From an uncultured Porphyromonadaceae bacterium (GTDB lineage: Bacteria > Bacteroidota > Bacteroidia > Bacteroidales > Muribaculaceae), in assembly GCA_900548705.1 (NCBI GenBank), contig URLF01000007.1, forward strand, positions 1 through 48,030: a DNA stretch of 48,030 nt, written 5' to 3'. Position 1 is the stretch's first letter, and each line of letters opens with the position of its first letter. The position numbers were made by a program, and so were the translations under genes. The notes beneath the pieces were generated by a model. It searched no databases and was not told the DNA's origin. It worked only from the letters and a program-made list of their open reading frames with translations. Below, piece by piece: positions 9,601 through 18,100 of the stretch.

Positions 9601-9813
9601 AAGCTCAGCAGCATTCTCCCCGACATCCGCCTGACTTACAATAAGGCTAACCCGATTTCGCTGACCAACATCGGTACTCTTACCTACTACAATGCAGGTA
9701 ACGTCCTTGGTTATGCGTTCAAGATTCAGGTTCCCTTCGTGGTTAAGTACAAGTGGGGCTATGTTGAATGCTTCCTCACTGTAACGATCGATCCCACCAT
9801 CGGTCAGCACTAA
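6631..9813 (+). CDS. Large surface lipoprotein with coiled-coil and collagen-like segments
   Basis: A 1060-residue exported lipoprotein. The signal peptide ends in the lipobox FTSC (Cys25). It is followed by an acidic export-type stretch (KDYDDDIDR) that in Bacteroidetes favours surface display. Residues about 30-55 form a short coiled coil (DRLNKEVAENKSAIDNISQQV region). After a beta-rich DUF4988-like part, residues about 119-142 consist of Gly-X-Y triplets (GEKGEQGKPGEDGKPG), and then comes a long Thr/Ala/Val-rich beta-sandwich region to the C-terminus. Codon choice (GCT, CGT, AAC, AAG, CTC, GTT) differs from the neighbours and suggests a very abundant protein. The overall plan recalls coiled-coil-anchored surface or S-layer-like lipoproteins of Bacteroidales, but no function can be assigned. 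A strong promoter box and a long hairpin terminator bracket the gene. Confidence 0.8.
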   Translation: MNKGLLKIALLSVVCGSIPVAFTSCKDYDDDIDRLNKEVAENKSAIDNISQQVSQGGVIKSVAPTADGKGIVITVEVNGKTENYTIKNGENGKDATIWTIDADGYWCENGVRTNYKAVGEKGEQGKPGEDGKPGATGNPGDYYKPNAEGYFDLYTWDAAKGEYILKQKNAISYATANDHVTAVETANDVFLYGIEGSEGVIVLAKTGALRSLVFKPDFYYQGIEAMDAATFKFDALSVKAVNADGNFAGDKPTVGNEVSMTPALVANYYLNPSSANIDNIFDLSFITEDLEYVRSSSVTAKIFDRKAENGILTVKANLQGDIKAIAEDEMVTVLALQARLNEKAAAADTVITSDFAAVKASYYTDIDLAVPTTAVGVTLDNPAKPNHWWTTAEEAINAPAALQIAWNNDQGLDISKYIQADYTNSKGNHIAWAKPVNDYGFKYEYALVGYVDGNNNTSQSAHAALNPANNAIVRAQMPTEQGKAQPWGAAQNKASLGRMPLVRVCLVDTVTASRPVAAVAYVKLQIVEPGAVAPEDAITPVNFDFGKAYTVSCSESPEVFTLTWAQIEAKVLAALNMSKATFEKNYELRMDTKTSDTYDAQQVVISDNKAINEVPQGQEYGVVTKKPDPTLPQGTEVIAWSLPANFVYEYFTGTTKPKDISVVIVYDGKPGTAYAKNHVAITLKWTPSPLNVDPKAAIDDNSKIAELWFTYNSPTSAADGGLKQETHLNVAVPVGTFTDDSKCTFVNKLLYPFVGNKVGITGLDETTYPAYVNPKATFAFVDIEQASKVATGMSGAKYTLGYSDEGKTLTATLNGRTQTVATINPSTWEIAFNADPEKNGYAKDLLNYKAANQTYIMDGKEVNGLDKNMTLTATIGISALNSCDKPIKDLTNNTYNVRFLRPVTVEMKGNPVLKDGVDNGSSMQVANYLSFIDWRNIAFTDANKYLLYYGVEGVVVGELDPINGTVVEATATDITEYVTTNLNGGTLGVTKLSSILPDIRLTYNKANPISLTNIGTLTYYNAGNVLGYAFKIQVPFVVKYKWGYVECFLTVTIDPTIGQH

Positions 9814-9849
9814 TGAATGACATCCCCTTGTTAATTCAATAAATCAATG

Positions 9850-9886
9850 GGGCAGGGGCGTATCTGATACGTCCCTGTCCTTACTT
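9850..9886 (+). terminator. Long hairpin after the large lipoprotein gene
   Basis: A 14-bp stem with one G-T type mismatch (9850-9863 against 9867-9880) and a 3-nt loop, followed by TTACTTTA. The T-tract is poor but the stem is strong. It lies only 10 nt before the next start codon, so it may attenuate transcription into that gene. Confidence 0.7.
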
Positions 9887-9895
9887 TATCCAGTT

Positions 9896-10402
9896 ATGAA
9901 ATCTTTATTTTCAATTACATTGGCAGCAGGCCTGATTGCTTTGGCCTCTCTGTCGGCATGCGGCTCAAAAGAGAAAACCGATGCTGCGGCTCCCGTTGAG
10001 AATAGAATGTCTCTCTCCGCACAGGATACCACAACCACCCTCGGACTTGTCAATGACTTCATGTCGCGTCTTGTCGAACGTGACACAAAGTCGGCTGCTT
10101 CGATGCTTTACACTGTTGATTTGGATGATATGGACAAAGAGCCGTATCCTCTGTCGGATGAGCAGATTGCCGACCTGGACGCGATGCTTTCCATGCCTGT
10201 CACAGACTATGAGATTGTCGAATACGTTTTCAACACGGCTGACTCAAATGAGGTAAGATGCAAGGTGACTGTCGACGGAAAGTTCACAACCAACTGGTAT
10301 TTCAAGCCTGTGCGTTACCTCGGCAACTGGTATCTCTGCATCAAGGATTCCGCCCAGGGCGACCGTTCGCTCAATTCCGAGCAGGCCGAAATCGCCCGCT
10401 GA
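9896..10402 (+). CDS. Small lipoprotein, probable NTF2-like fold
   Basis: A 168-residue protein with a clear lipoprotein signal (MKSLFSITL, lipobox LSAC, Cys22) and a Thr/Ala-rich linker. The mature part has an early helix (LGLVNDFMSRLVERDTKSAASML), a run of acidic residues and alternating strands ending in TNWYFKPVRYLGNWYLCIKD. This is the pattern of DUF4878/NTF2-like lipoproteins with a strand-final Trp-Tyr. No catalytic motif is visible. It follows the large lipoprotein gene by 82 bp behind a hairpin and may be expressed by read-through. Function unknown. Confidence 0.75.
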   Translation: MKSLFSITLAAGLIALASLSACGSKEKTDAAAPVENRMSLSAQDTTTTLGLVNDFMSRLVERDTKSAASMLYTVDLDDMDKEPYPLSDEQIADLDAMLSMPVTDYEIVEYVFNTADSNEVRCKVTVDGKFTTNWYFKPVRYLGNWYLCIKDSAQGDRSLNSEQAEIAR

Positions 10403-10463
10403 CCCGATGATATAAAATAGTGAACCCTGCTTTCTCTCCAACCCGGTATATTGATTACAATTT

Positions 10464-10506
10464 GTCGGTGTGTCAACATTCATTTAGTTGACACACCGAC
10501 TTTTTC
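10464..10506 (+). terminator. Strong terminator after the small lipoprotein gene
   Basis: A perfect 14-bp stem (GTCGGTGTGTCAAC at 10464-10477 with GTTGACACACCGAC at 10487-10500), a 9-nt loop and TTTTTC. It lies between convergent genes. A T-rich tail is seen only on the plus strand. Confidence 0.93.
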
Positions 10507-10651
10507 ATGTCTTCTCCAAAGGGTATTTATGATTTGATAATAACATCTTCATTGCGTATAGATGCTTCTTGATAATGCCTCAAGAAGTTATCCCCAACGA
10601 TTCCGGAGGAATTCCAGAAGCGATTTTAGGCGCGTTTTGGAAACGGGGATA

Positions 10652-12220
10652 TCAAGGCCGGATTGCCACCTTCTTGCCATCCCTGATATATATGCCGGGG
10701 CTGGTGGGTTCGGCGATTCTGATGCCTTGGAGGTTATACCATTCGCTTTCTTTTGCAGGGGTGGGGATGACGATAGGGGCCACAGAGGAGCTTGAAAGGT
10801 ATTCCTCCTTTAGCTGCTTCATCTCATCCATTGTGATGGCGTAATCCTGGGCGAACCAGTCCTGCCACCAGTCGCTGTTGGCATACTGGTGGTTGCCCCC
10901 GGGGGTGTACTGGTAGTGATACCAGGGCATCGCGAAGCTCCATTTCGCTCCTGCGTCCCACTGTTCACTGACATAGGGGCTGGTGCCGCCGGAATACCCG
11001 CATTCCGACAAGGCTATCATCTTGTGGGGATAATATGCGGTCAGGTAATTGAAGTTGTAGGCCGCATCCTCGGTCTTGTAGTTGTAGAGGTCGCGCCCGA
11101 TCATGTCCACATAGTCGTCGCCGGGATACCACGCCGCGTCCTTGGTCTGGGAGGTCCAAACCCATATCAGGTTGTTGATTCCCTCCTCGCGGAAATAGTC
11201 ATACATCATCTTCCAGAGGGTCACGCAGGGGCCTGCCCCGTCTGCGCCCCACCAGAACCAGGCTTTGCCGTCGCTGTATATGGTGGAATTGCCGGCGGCT
11301 TCGTGGAAGGGTCGCCAGATAACCACGATTCCCTCATCCTGGAGGAGTTTCAGGCGTTCCGCCACTTTCGCGATGTCTGACTTGACAAACTCATTCTCCC
11401 ATGTCCCCTCCCTGACGGCGTTGGCCGCGCTGAAGGTGGTGCTGGGGGAGCCACCGCCGGGGGCATAGAACCCCTCGAATACGGTGTTGTCGTTGTTGTC
11501 CTGCTTATACGCCTCCCATACAGCCTCGCTGTCAGGGGCACGCCAGTGCCAGCATATGGTGACAAGTCCGCCCATGTCCCACCATTCCTTTACCGGGGAG
11601 ATGTCGGTGTATGGTTCCCAGTCATAGGTGAGGTGGATATAGTCGTAGCCGTTCATGGCCGGGTATTTCCCAGTCCATCCCTTGACATATCCCGCTTCCT
11701 TGTAGTTCCAGTTGACCTCGGCCATCGAGCATGAAATGCTCTTCTTGCCGTAGCAGTCGCGCAGGAGGTTGTAAATCAGCTTTGTCCGTTCAGAGGCATC
11801 GGGGTTGGAAAGGTCGTCATACCCAACGCGGGTGTCTTCGGGGCGGTCGGTCAGCAAGGTCACCTTCTCGATGGTGTAGCCGCTCCCGCCGAACATCAGT
11901 GTCTCGTTGTCGATCACTTCAATCAGCGACTCGTCAAGAGGGCATTCGAAATCACCCGTTATTCTGAAATTGTCGTAGTCGCTGCTGATGGCCGCCCAGC
12001 CGTTGCTTTTGGTGCGGATGTAAGCAACGGCGTAGTCCTTGACATTGCTGGTGTGGACGTGAATCACATCCCCCGGGGCAACCCCGACCATCTGCATCGG
12101 GTCGACACAATGCTTGTCGCTCCAGTCAGCCTCAAACGGCCCTTGGAGCAACACAATCTCTCTCGCCTGGCAGGACAACGCGCATAGCGCCGCCACCAGT
12201 GGATAAACCAGTTTTTTCAT
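10652..12220 (-). CDS. Secreted glycoside hydrolase family 26 (beta-mannanase-like)
   Basis: A 522-residue exported protein. The N-terminal signal (MKKLVYPLVAALCALSCQA) could be cut by signal peptidase I or II. Residues about 22-125 form a beta-sandwich resembling a carbohydrate-binding module. The rest is a GH26 TIM barrel. The acid/base is expected at Glu307 in WRPFHEAAG and the nucleophile at Glu406 in ALSECGYSG, with the aromatic platform WFWWG after the first. GH26 enzymes cleave beta-1,4-mannans and related glucans. The last 30 residues (WYNLQGIRI, GIYIRDGKKV) are a short C-terminal motif common in Bacteroidales secreted proteins and possibly a sorting signal. No SusC/D or other polysaccharide-utilisation genes are adjacent, so it is an orphan enzyme. 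Confidence 0.9.
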   Translation of the reverse strand: MKKLVYPLVAALCALSCQAREIVLLQGPFEADWSDKHCVDPMQMVGVAPGDVIHVHTSNVKDYAVAYIRTKSNGWAAISSDYDNFRITGDFECPLDESLIEVIDNETLMFGGSGYTIEKVTLLTDRPEDTRVGYDDLSNPDASERTKLIYNLLRDCYGKKSISCSMAEVNWNYKEAGYVKGWTGKYPAMNGYDYIHLTYDWEPYTDISPVKEWWDMGGLVTICWHWRAPDSEAVWEAYKQDNNDNTVFEGFYAPGGGSPSTTFSAANAVREGTWENEFVKSDIAKVAERLKLLQDEGIVVIWRPFHEAAGNSTIYSDGKAWFWWGADGAGPCVTLWKMMYDYFREEGINNLIWVWTSQTKDAAWYPGDDYVDMIGRDLYNYKTEDAAYNFNYLTAYYPHKMIALSECGYSGGTSPYVSEQWDAGAKWSFAMPWYHYQYTPGGNHQYANSDWWQDWFAQDYAITMDEMKQLKEEYLSSSSVAPIVIPTPAKESEWYNLQGIRIAEPTSPGIYIRDGKKVAIRP

Positions 12221-12263
12221 TTCTTGGAGTTGTTTGAAATATATCTAAGTAAGGAATAGTCCT

Positions 12264-12294
12264 GCAAATATACAGAAAAAACTTGATAAACAAC
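12264..12294 (-). promoter_or_regulatory. Promoter of the GH26 gene
   Basis: On the minus strand, TATATTTG (12271-12264) matches the -7 box. A GTTG element (12294-12291) lies 19 nt upstream. The leader is about 43 nt. Confidence 0.55.
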
Positions 12295-12420
12295 AGATTG
12301 TCTGAATTTATTTCCACCGAAAATTTTTTTGAAGCTTCCCCGTTTAGGATTCCGCCTTCAGGATTCCGCAGATATCCCCTCCCTCCCCCTCCTCCCATAA
12401 TTCCCACCTCTCCCAAAGGT

Positions 12421-12806
12421 CTCACGCAGATTCCGCAGATACGCAGATTTCCCGCAGATTATAAGAGGGGTCTCACAGATTACACAGATTCCACAGAAAC
12501 CATCCGGAGGGAAATCCCCCTGGATGGTTTCCATTCCTCCCGGATGACGTCTATCCGCTTGTAGGGACGCGCCGTGGCGCGTCCGCAATCACCCCGGTAT
12601 TATAAAGTCTCGCAGATTACACAGATTACGCAGAGGCCATCGGGACGAAAGGTTATTGGATTTCCATCCGGATGGTTTCTGCGTAATCTGTGTAATCTGC
12701 GAGACTTTCCTTTTATAATATCCGCGAATTATAATATCCGCGAGCCTCCTCGCTGAATCTTAAATATATCCGCGAGTAATCTGCGTATCTGCGGAATCTG
12801 CGTGAG
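12421..12806. repeat. Nested inverted-repeat block
   Basis: The 610-bp gap between the GH26 and barrel genes (12221-12830) is filled by this element. The outer arms are exact 29-bp inverted repeats (12421-12449 and 12778-12806; unit CTCACGCAGATTCCGCAG...). The inner arms are exact 31-bp inverted repeats (12604-12634 and 12678-12708; unit AAAGTCTCGCAGATTACACA...). Further hairpins lie at 12496-12531 (GAAACCATCC/GGATGGTTTC), 12565-12584 (GGACGCGCC/GGCGCGTCC) and 12664-12675. The word CGCAGATT and its variants occur many times. It has no spacer regularity like a CRISPR and no gene. It looks like an interspersed intergenic repeat that could fold into a large cruciform or branched RNA. Confidence 0.85.
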
Positions 12807-12830
12807 GTCCCCGGGAGCGGAGCGACCGCG

Positions 12831-13400
12831 TCAGAATTTGTAGGCGATGCCGATGGAGATGGGCATGCGGTTGAAGTCCTTGAGGTATTGGTATTTGATT
12901 TCGAAGTTGGCGGTCAGGTTGTCGGTGATGTCGTAGTCCGCGCCGACGCCGATGTTGAAGAGGAAGCGGCTGGCGTTGGAGGAATCGGAAGCGTCTTCGA
13001 GTGCTTCAAGGTATTCGCTCATGTCAGGCATTCCGGGGATATTGGGGACGATGATTTCCACTTTGGGAGCGGAGGCGTGGAGGTTGGCGTAGCCGATACC
13101 GGCCAGGGGATAGATTTTGAGCTTGTCGGTGATGTCGAAGAGGTAATGGATGTTGGCCGAGATGTCGAAGACGCTGATGCTCTTGGCCTTGAACCAGTAT
13201 TCGAGGTCGGCTTCCACGCGGATGGGGTCGGTGATGTTGTACTGGAATTTGGCTCCGAGACCGAAGTTGGTGGGAGCGCCGTCACCTTCGAGACAGGGTG
13301 CCACTCCGAGGTTGATGCCTGCGGCCATCTGGCCTTCCTGCGCGTTGGCTGCCGAGATGCCGGCGGCTGCGATGCAAAGTGCAATGAATGCTTTCTTCAT
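12831..13400 (-). CDS. Outer-membrane beta-barrel protein (OmpX/porin-like)
   Basis: A 189-residue protein with a signal peptide cleaved after ANAQ. The mature part alternates hydrophobic and polar residues in amphipathic strands (NFGLGAKFQYNI, RVEADLEYWFKA, LTANFEIKYQYL) and ends in IGIAYKF with a C-terminal Phe. This is the outer-membrane barrel insertion signal recognised by BamA. The size suggests an 8-stranded barrel. One loop (about 115-140) is acidic. No ligand can be inferred. It has its own strong promoter and stands alone downstream of queG. Confidence 0.87.
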   Translation of the reverse strand: MKKAFIALCIAAAGISAANAQEGQMAAGINLGVAPCLEGDGAPTNFGLGAKFQYNITDPIRVEADLEYWFKAKSISVFDISANIHYLFDITDKLKIYPLAGIGYANLHASAPKVEIIVPNIPGMPDMSEYLEALEDASDSSNASRFLFNIGVGADYDITDNLTANFEIKYQYLKDFNRMPISIGIAYKF

Positions 13401-13478
13401 AAAATGATTGGTTTATGGGGGTATAAAATTTGATTAAATATATGTAAAACCTGTATGGTGTTTTGGCTGAGGTATTCG

Positions 13479-13510
13479 CAAAGGTAGGGAATAGTTTTAA
13501 AAAATGCAAA
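13479..13510 (-). promoter_or_regulatory. Promoter of the outer-membrane barrel gene
   Basis: On the minus strand, TTTG (13510-13507), a 20-nt spacer and TACCTTTG (13486-13479). It lies in the gap after queG, with a leader of about 75 nt. Confidence 0.75.
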
Positions 13511-13530
13511 TTTGGAGTGAAAAGCCTGGA

Positions 13531-14487
13531 TTAGTCTTTCCTGTCAGTATGGGGATAGGCCGATGAGAGATGACTGGCGTTGCGCAGCAGTCCGGCGAGT
13601 TTGGCACGTTTGATGGGGGAGTGGCGGAGGAGGGTGGAGAAGGTGACGGGGGTGAGGGACGCGACATCCTTCACGGTGAGGTCGAGCAATGATTCGCGGG
13701 GGAGGAATTCCGGCAGAGGTGTGGGAGAGTCGGCGTGGCGATAATGGGGGCAGACTTCTATGCAGATGTCGCATCCGTAGAGGCTGTCCTTGCGGGGGAT
13801 GAATCCAGGGGGGAATTCTCCATGATGCTCGATGGTGAGGTAGGAATGGCAGCGGCGTCCGTCGAAGTTGTCAGCACCGAGGGCGTGGCCGGGACAGCTT
13901 CTGACACAGGCGTCGCAGTCGCCGCAGGTAAGGGTGCAGGGCGCGTCAGGAGGGAATACCGCGCGGGTGACAATCTCGGCGAGAAAGAAACATAGCCCGT
14001 GGCCGGGGATGATGAGCTGGCGGTTGCGCCCGATGAAACCCAGGCCGGCCTCTCGTGCCCAGTGGCGTTCGAGAATGGGGGCTGTGTCGACACATATGCG
14101 GGCTTCTTTCCCGGTCTCGCCGTTAATCCAGGCGGCTATGGGGCGGAGCCGCTGGCGAAGCACTTCATGGTAGTCGTCGCCAAGCGCGTAGCGGGCAATC
14201 CTGAGCCGCCCGGGGTGGTATGGGTCGCCGGAACAGTAGGGAAACGCCATGGAGATTACCGTTCCGCCGGGACGCGGGTCTTCACCTCCGTCGAGCAGCA
14301 ACGCGGGATTGCGGCGCATGCCGATATGGTTGGCGAGGTAATCCATACCGCCGTGATGTCCGGCGGCAATCCAGGCGGTGTAGGCATCCATCACTTCCGG
14401 CGGAACCTCCCGCAAGGGGGCGAAACCGACGGTGAAGGCTCCGGCCTGGCGCAGTTTCCCTTTCAGTATGTCGGCAGATGAGGGCAT
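13531..14487 (-). CDS. queG: Epoxyqueuosine reductase QueG
   Basis: A 318-residue cytoplasmic enzyme that reduces epoxyqueuosine to queuosine in the anticodon of tRNAs for Tyr, His, Asn and Asp. This is the last step of queuosine synthesis, using cobalamin and two 4Fe-4S clusters. Both ferredoxin-like clusters are visible (CGDCDACVRSCP and YGCDICIEVCP), as is the conserved RYALGDDYH stretch of the cobalamin domain. The ATG at 14487 is chosen because it overlaps the stop of the deacetylase gene as TGATG, which implies translational coupling. A start further upstream would run into that gene. The end is shorter than the E. coli protein, which has a HEAT-like tail. Confidence 0.93.
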   Translation of the reverse strand: MPSSADILKGKLRQAGAFTVGFAPLREVPPEVMDAYTAWIAAGHHGGMDYLANHIGMRRNPALLLDGGEDPRPGGTVISMAFPYCSGDPYHPGRLRIARYALGDDYHEVLRQRLRPIAAWINGETGKEARICVDTAPILERHWAREAGLGFIGRNRQLIIPGHGLCFFLAEIVTRAVFPPDAPCTLTCGDCDACVRSCPGHALGADNFDGRRCHSYLTIEHHGEFPPGFIPRKDSLYGCDICIEVCPHYRHADSPTPLPEFLPRESLLDLTVKDVASLTPVTFSTLLRHSPIKRAKLAGLLRNASHLSSAYPHTDRKD

Positions 14488-15104
14488 CACATCGGAATCC
14501 GCTCGAAGGTGTAGCCTCGTGAGCGCAACCACTCGATGGCCTGCGGCAACACGGCTTTCATGTTTTTCTCCGCCTTGAGGGAGTCATGGAAGACGATGAT
14601 TGAGCCGTTGCGGGCAAACCGCCTGACATTCTGGAAAACCTTCTCGGGGGTGAGCTTCTTGGAATAGTCGCGGGTCACCAGGTCATACATGACTATGTTG
14701 TAGCGGTCTTTGATGGCGCGGGCCTGTTTCCATCGCAGCAACCCGTGGGGGGGACGGAACAGGGGGCTGTCAATCAGGTCGTTGGCCTCGGTGATGTCGT
14801 GCATGTAGCGGTATGAGGTCACTTTCATCCCCTGGAGATGGTGCATCGTGTGGTTGCCGACACTGTGGCCGCGCCGTTTCACTTCCTCATACAACTCGGG
14901 ATGGCGGGCGACATTGTCGCCCACCATGAAGAATGTGGCCTTGATGCCGTAGCGGTCGAGGGTGTCGAGCACCCACGGCGTCACCTCCGGTATCGGACCG
15001 TCGTCAAAGGTCAGGAAAACAACCTTCTGGCGGTTTTTCTTTATTCGCCATATCGCCTCGGGGAAGAGGAGGCGGTAGAACAGCGGCGGACGCTCTATAA
15101 GCAT
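14487..15104 (-). CDS. Polysaccharide deacetylase (NodB/CE4 family)
   Basis: A 205-residue NodB-homology domain with no signal peptide; a short hydrophobic N-terminus (PPLFYRLLFPEAIWRI) may touch the membrane. CE4 motifs are present in order: TFDDGP (32-37, catalytic Asp), the metal-binding HTMHH near 84-88, RPPHG near 117-121, and VFHDS with the late His. Such enzymes remove N-acetyl groups from peptidoglycan or other amino-sugar polymers using a divalent metal. It sits between the GT117 gene (43 bp upstream) and queG (1-nt overlap), so it is probably co-transcribed with a glycan-related membrane protein. Confidence 0.9.
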   Translation of the reverse strand: MLIERPPLFYRLLFPEAIWRIKKNRQKVVFLTFDDGPIPEVTPWVLDTLDRYGIKATFFMVGDNVARHPELYEEVKRRGHSVGNHTMHHLQGMKVTSYRYMHDITEANDLIDSPLFRPPHGLLRWKQARAIKDRYNIVMYDLVTRDYSKKLTPEKVFQNVRRFARNGSIIVFHDSLKAEKNMKAVLPQAIEWLRSRGYTFERIPM

Positions 15105-15147
15105 AACGCTACGTGGTATTTAGGGATTGGGGACTGCCGGGGATGGC

Positions 15148-18100
15148 TCAACGGTTGGGGAGGTAGGCCTCCAGGTCGTCGAGGTTGACCCCCTTCTTGG
15201 CCAGAGAGTCGCTGACCACCTTCAGGTCGCCACCCTCCTCGGCGTAGAGCTGGAGGAGGAGGTAGAGGTAGGTCGGCACATACCGGTCGGCGGGGGAAAG
15301 CCCTGAGAACCCGCTGCCCGGGAGGGTGCGGCGAAGCTCGTTGAAGTAGGGGAGATAAGCGGCGTATCGCTCGATTTCCCCAAGGACAATCTTCATACCC
15401 TTGTCATACAGTTTCTGGTCGCCGGTCTCGGCGGCAAGACGCAGGTAGACATCGGCAATCTGGTAGCCGGTCTGGATGGAGTAGGGTGACGCGCTGACGG
15501 GGAGCTTCTCCTCGATCATGTCTAGGATGCGGGCTGCCTTGGTGAAGCGGTCGGCGGCATATACGGCGTCGGGCTTGCGGCCACCTACCGAGTCAAGCGC
15601 CTCTATACCCTCGGTGTAGAGGGCCATTGCGAGGTCGGCCATCGCTGTGCGGTGGGTGGTCACCATGCGGCGCACTGTCTCGTCAAGGTAGATGTCGCCA
15701 TCCTTGCCTAACTTGTCGAGACCTCCCCAGCGGAATTTCTCGGTGACGTTGGCATACATCTTGTCGGTGTCAATCCAGGTCTCGTTGCTTCCGTCGGGGT
15801 TGAGCAGCGGTGAAACCTGGTAGGCGAGACCGGTGTTGCGCATGTAGGGTGAGAGCGACAGGTAATACTCGTCGGGAACGGTCATCGCGAAGTATGCCGG
15901 ACGGTTCCACCCCTCCTTGGCCTGGGTGGCGATCATGTCGATTGAGAGGGCCTGGCTGAGTGTCGCGCCACCGACAGGGTTCTTCGGGTCGCGGTAGAGG
16001 GCGATGTCGATGGTTTCCTCGGCGGCGGGAAGCTCACGCTCGGAAATCACACCCGCCTTGACGGCTGCCTCCGCGTTGGAAGGGATATACATATAAGGCA
16101 TCCTCATTACACGCGCCCCTTTCCAGGTGGCATCGGGGTTGTGGTATAGGTCGTCGAGTGAGGTGAAGACATTCACCGTGTCGGTCACCATGTTCTCCGG
16201 ATCGTAGTAGCTGAACTGCAGGCGGTCGTAGGCGTAATCGGCCGGCTGAGCCGAGAACTTGAGTCCGGCCGCTCCGTCGGTGGCCACCTTCATCTGGTTG
16301 GCATACCAGTCGGTGGTCAGGTATGAGAGGTTGACCACGCGGACATCGGTGCGGTAGCCCTCCACCTCCTGGGCGTACCAGAGGGGGAAGGTGTCGTTGT
16401 CGCCGTTGGTGAAGATTATGCCGTTGGGAGCGATGCTCGAAAGGTAGTTCATACCGAAGTCACGTGTGGTGTAACGGCCCGAGCGGTCATGGTCGTCCCA
16501 TGTCTGCGACACCATCTGGAAGGGGACAAGCAGCCCCACAGCCAGTGTGACACAGGCCATGGCCAGTGCTGTCTTATGGCTCTTGGCAGGGTCAGCCTTG
16601 CCTTTTTTGGGAAGGCTTTCCCCGTCGCGGACAGCCTCGGGATTGCCCATCAGCCAGTTTACAAGTGTCCAGAGTCCGGCCACACCCATGCCGACCCAGA
16701 TGGCGAAGGCATAGAATGACCCGGCGAAGGCGTAGTCGCGCTCACGCGGCTGCAACGGGGGCTGGTTGAGGTAAAGCACGATGGCAAGTCCGGTCATGAA
16801 GAAGAAGAAGAAAATCACCCAGAACTGTTCGATTCCCCTCTTGGAGCGGAACGCCTGCCAGCAGAGGCCGATGATACCCATCAGCAGCGGGAGCATGTAG
16901 AAGACATTGTGGCCCTTGTTCCCCTTGCCGTACTCGTCGGGCAGGAGGCTCTGGTCACCCAGACGGTAGTTGTCGATGACAGGTATGCCTGAAATCCAGT
17001 TGCCACGGTTGGCCTGTCCCTCTCCGGCCAGGTCGTTCTGACGGCCCGCGAAGTTCCACATGAAGTAACGCCAGTACATGTAGTTGACCTGGTAGTTGAA
17101 GAAATAACGCAGGTTCTGGAGGTATGACGGACGCTTCATCGCCATGGACTGCACGGTGTTGCCGTCAGCGTCGACAACCACCGGGGTCTCCACCGACGGG
17201 AGGTCATCCTCGGTGGCGTTGATCCATTCCAGGTATGCCTGTGGATGGGCGCCGGCGGTGGAATACATGCGCGGGAAGAGCATCTTGGGGGTCATCTCGT
17301 ATTTGAATTCCTCCTGCTTGGCCACATAGCTGTCGGCCTGGTCGGGGGAGGTCTTCACCCCCTTCTTGTAGACGGTCTTGCCGGGGCGGCGCAGGATGTC
17401 ATAGTTGTAGCCGTCGGGCTGCAGCTGGTACATCACCGATGACTTGAAGGTGTGGCCGTAGAGCAGCGGGGTCTCGCCGTATTGCTCGCGGCTGAGGTAT
17501 GAACCGAGGGAGAACACATTGTCGGGGGCGTTCTGGTTCATCGGGGGATTGGCGTGGGAACGGATGAGCAGCAGCGCGTAGCTCGAATAGCCGACGAAAA
17601 TCACCAGCACACTGAGCGACGCGATGGTCAGGATTCTCACCGGAAGCTTCTTCGCCCCCCAGAGCCATGCGGCAAGCGCTCCCAGCAGCACCACCGGAAT
17701 CCACAGGGAGCTGCCGATGAAGGGGATGCCCGACAGGAGGATGGCGGCCAGGAACGACCAGCGGATGGCGTTGGCTGATTTCTGCTTGTAAAGGGCGCTG
17801 ACCGACCATATCATCACGGCGATGAAGAGTATCGTGTAGACAAGCACACCGATGTTGTAGCTCATTCCGAGGGTGTTGACGAAGAACAGCTCGAAATACT
17901 GGGCCACCTCTATGAAGCCCGGCACAAGGCCGAAGAGTATCAGGGCCACGATTGCCCCGGCTATCGCCAGTGCGATGAGTGAGCCGGTGGCGGTGGTCTC
18001 CTTGAACTTGCGGTAATATATCACCAGCACGATAGCCGGGATACAGAGCAGGTTGAGCAGGTGGACGGCGATTGACACACCGATGATATAGGCTATCAGA

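Noticed and set aside
12283..12756. Short plus-strand frames within the nested repeat block
   Set aside because: The translations follow the repeats (Arg/Ile/Thr-rich) and have no promoter or conserved motif.
12421..12806. CRISPR-like array
   Set aside because: Repeats are inverted and nested, not direct with unique spacers, and no cas gene is near.
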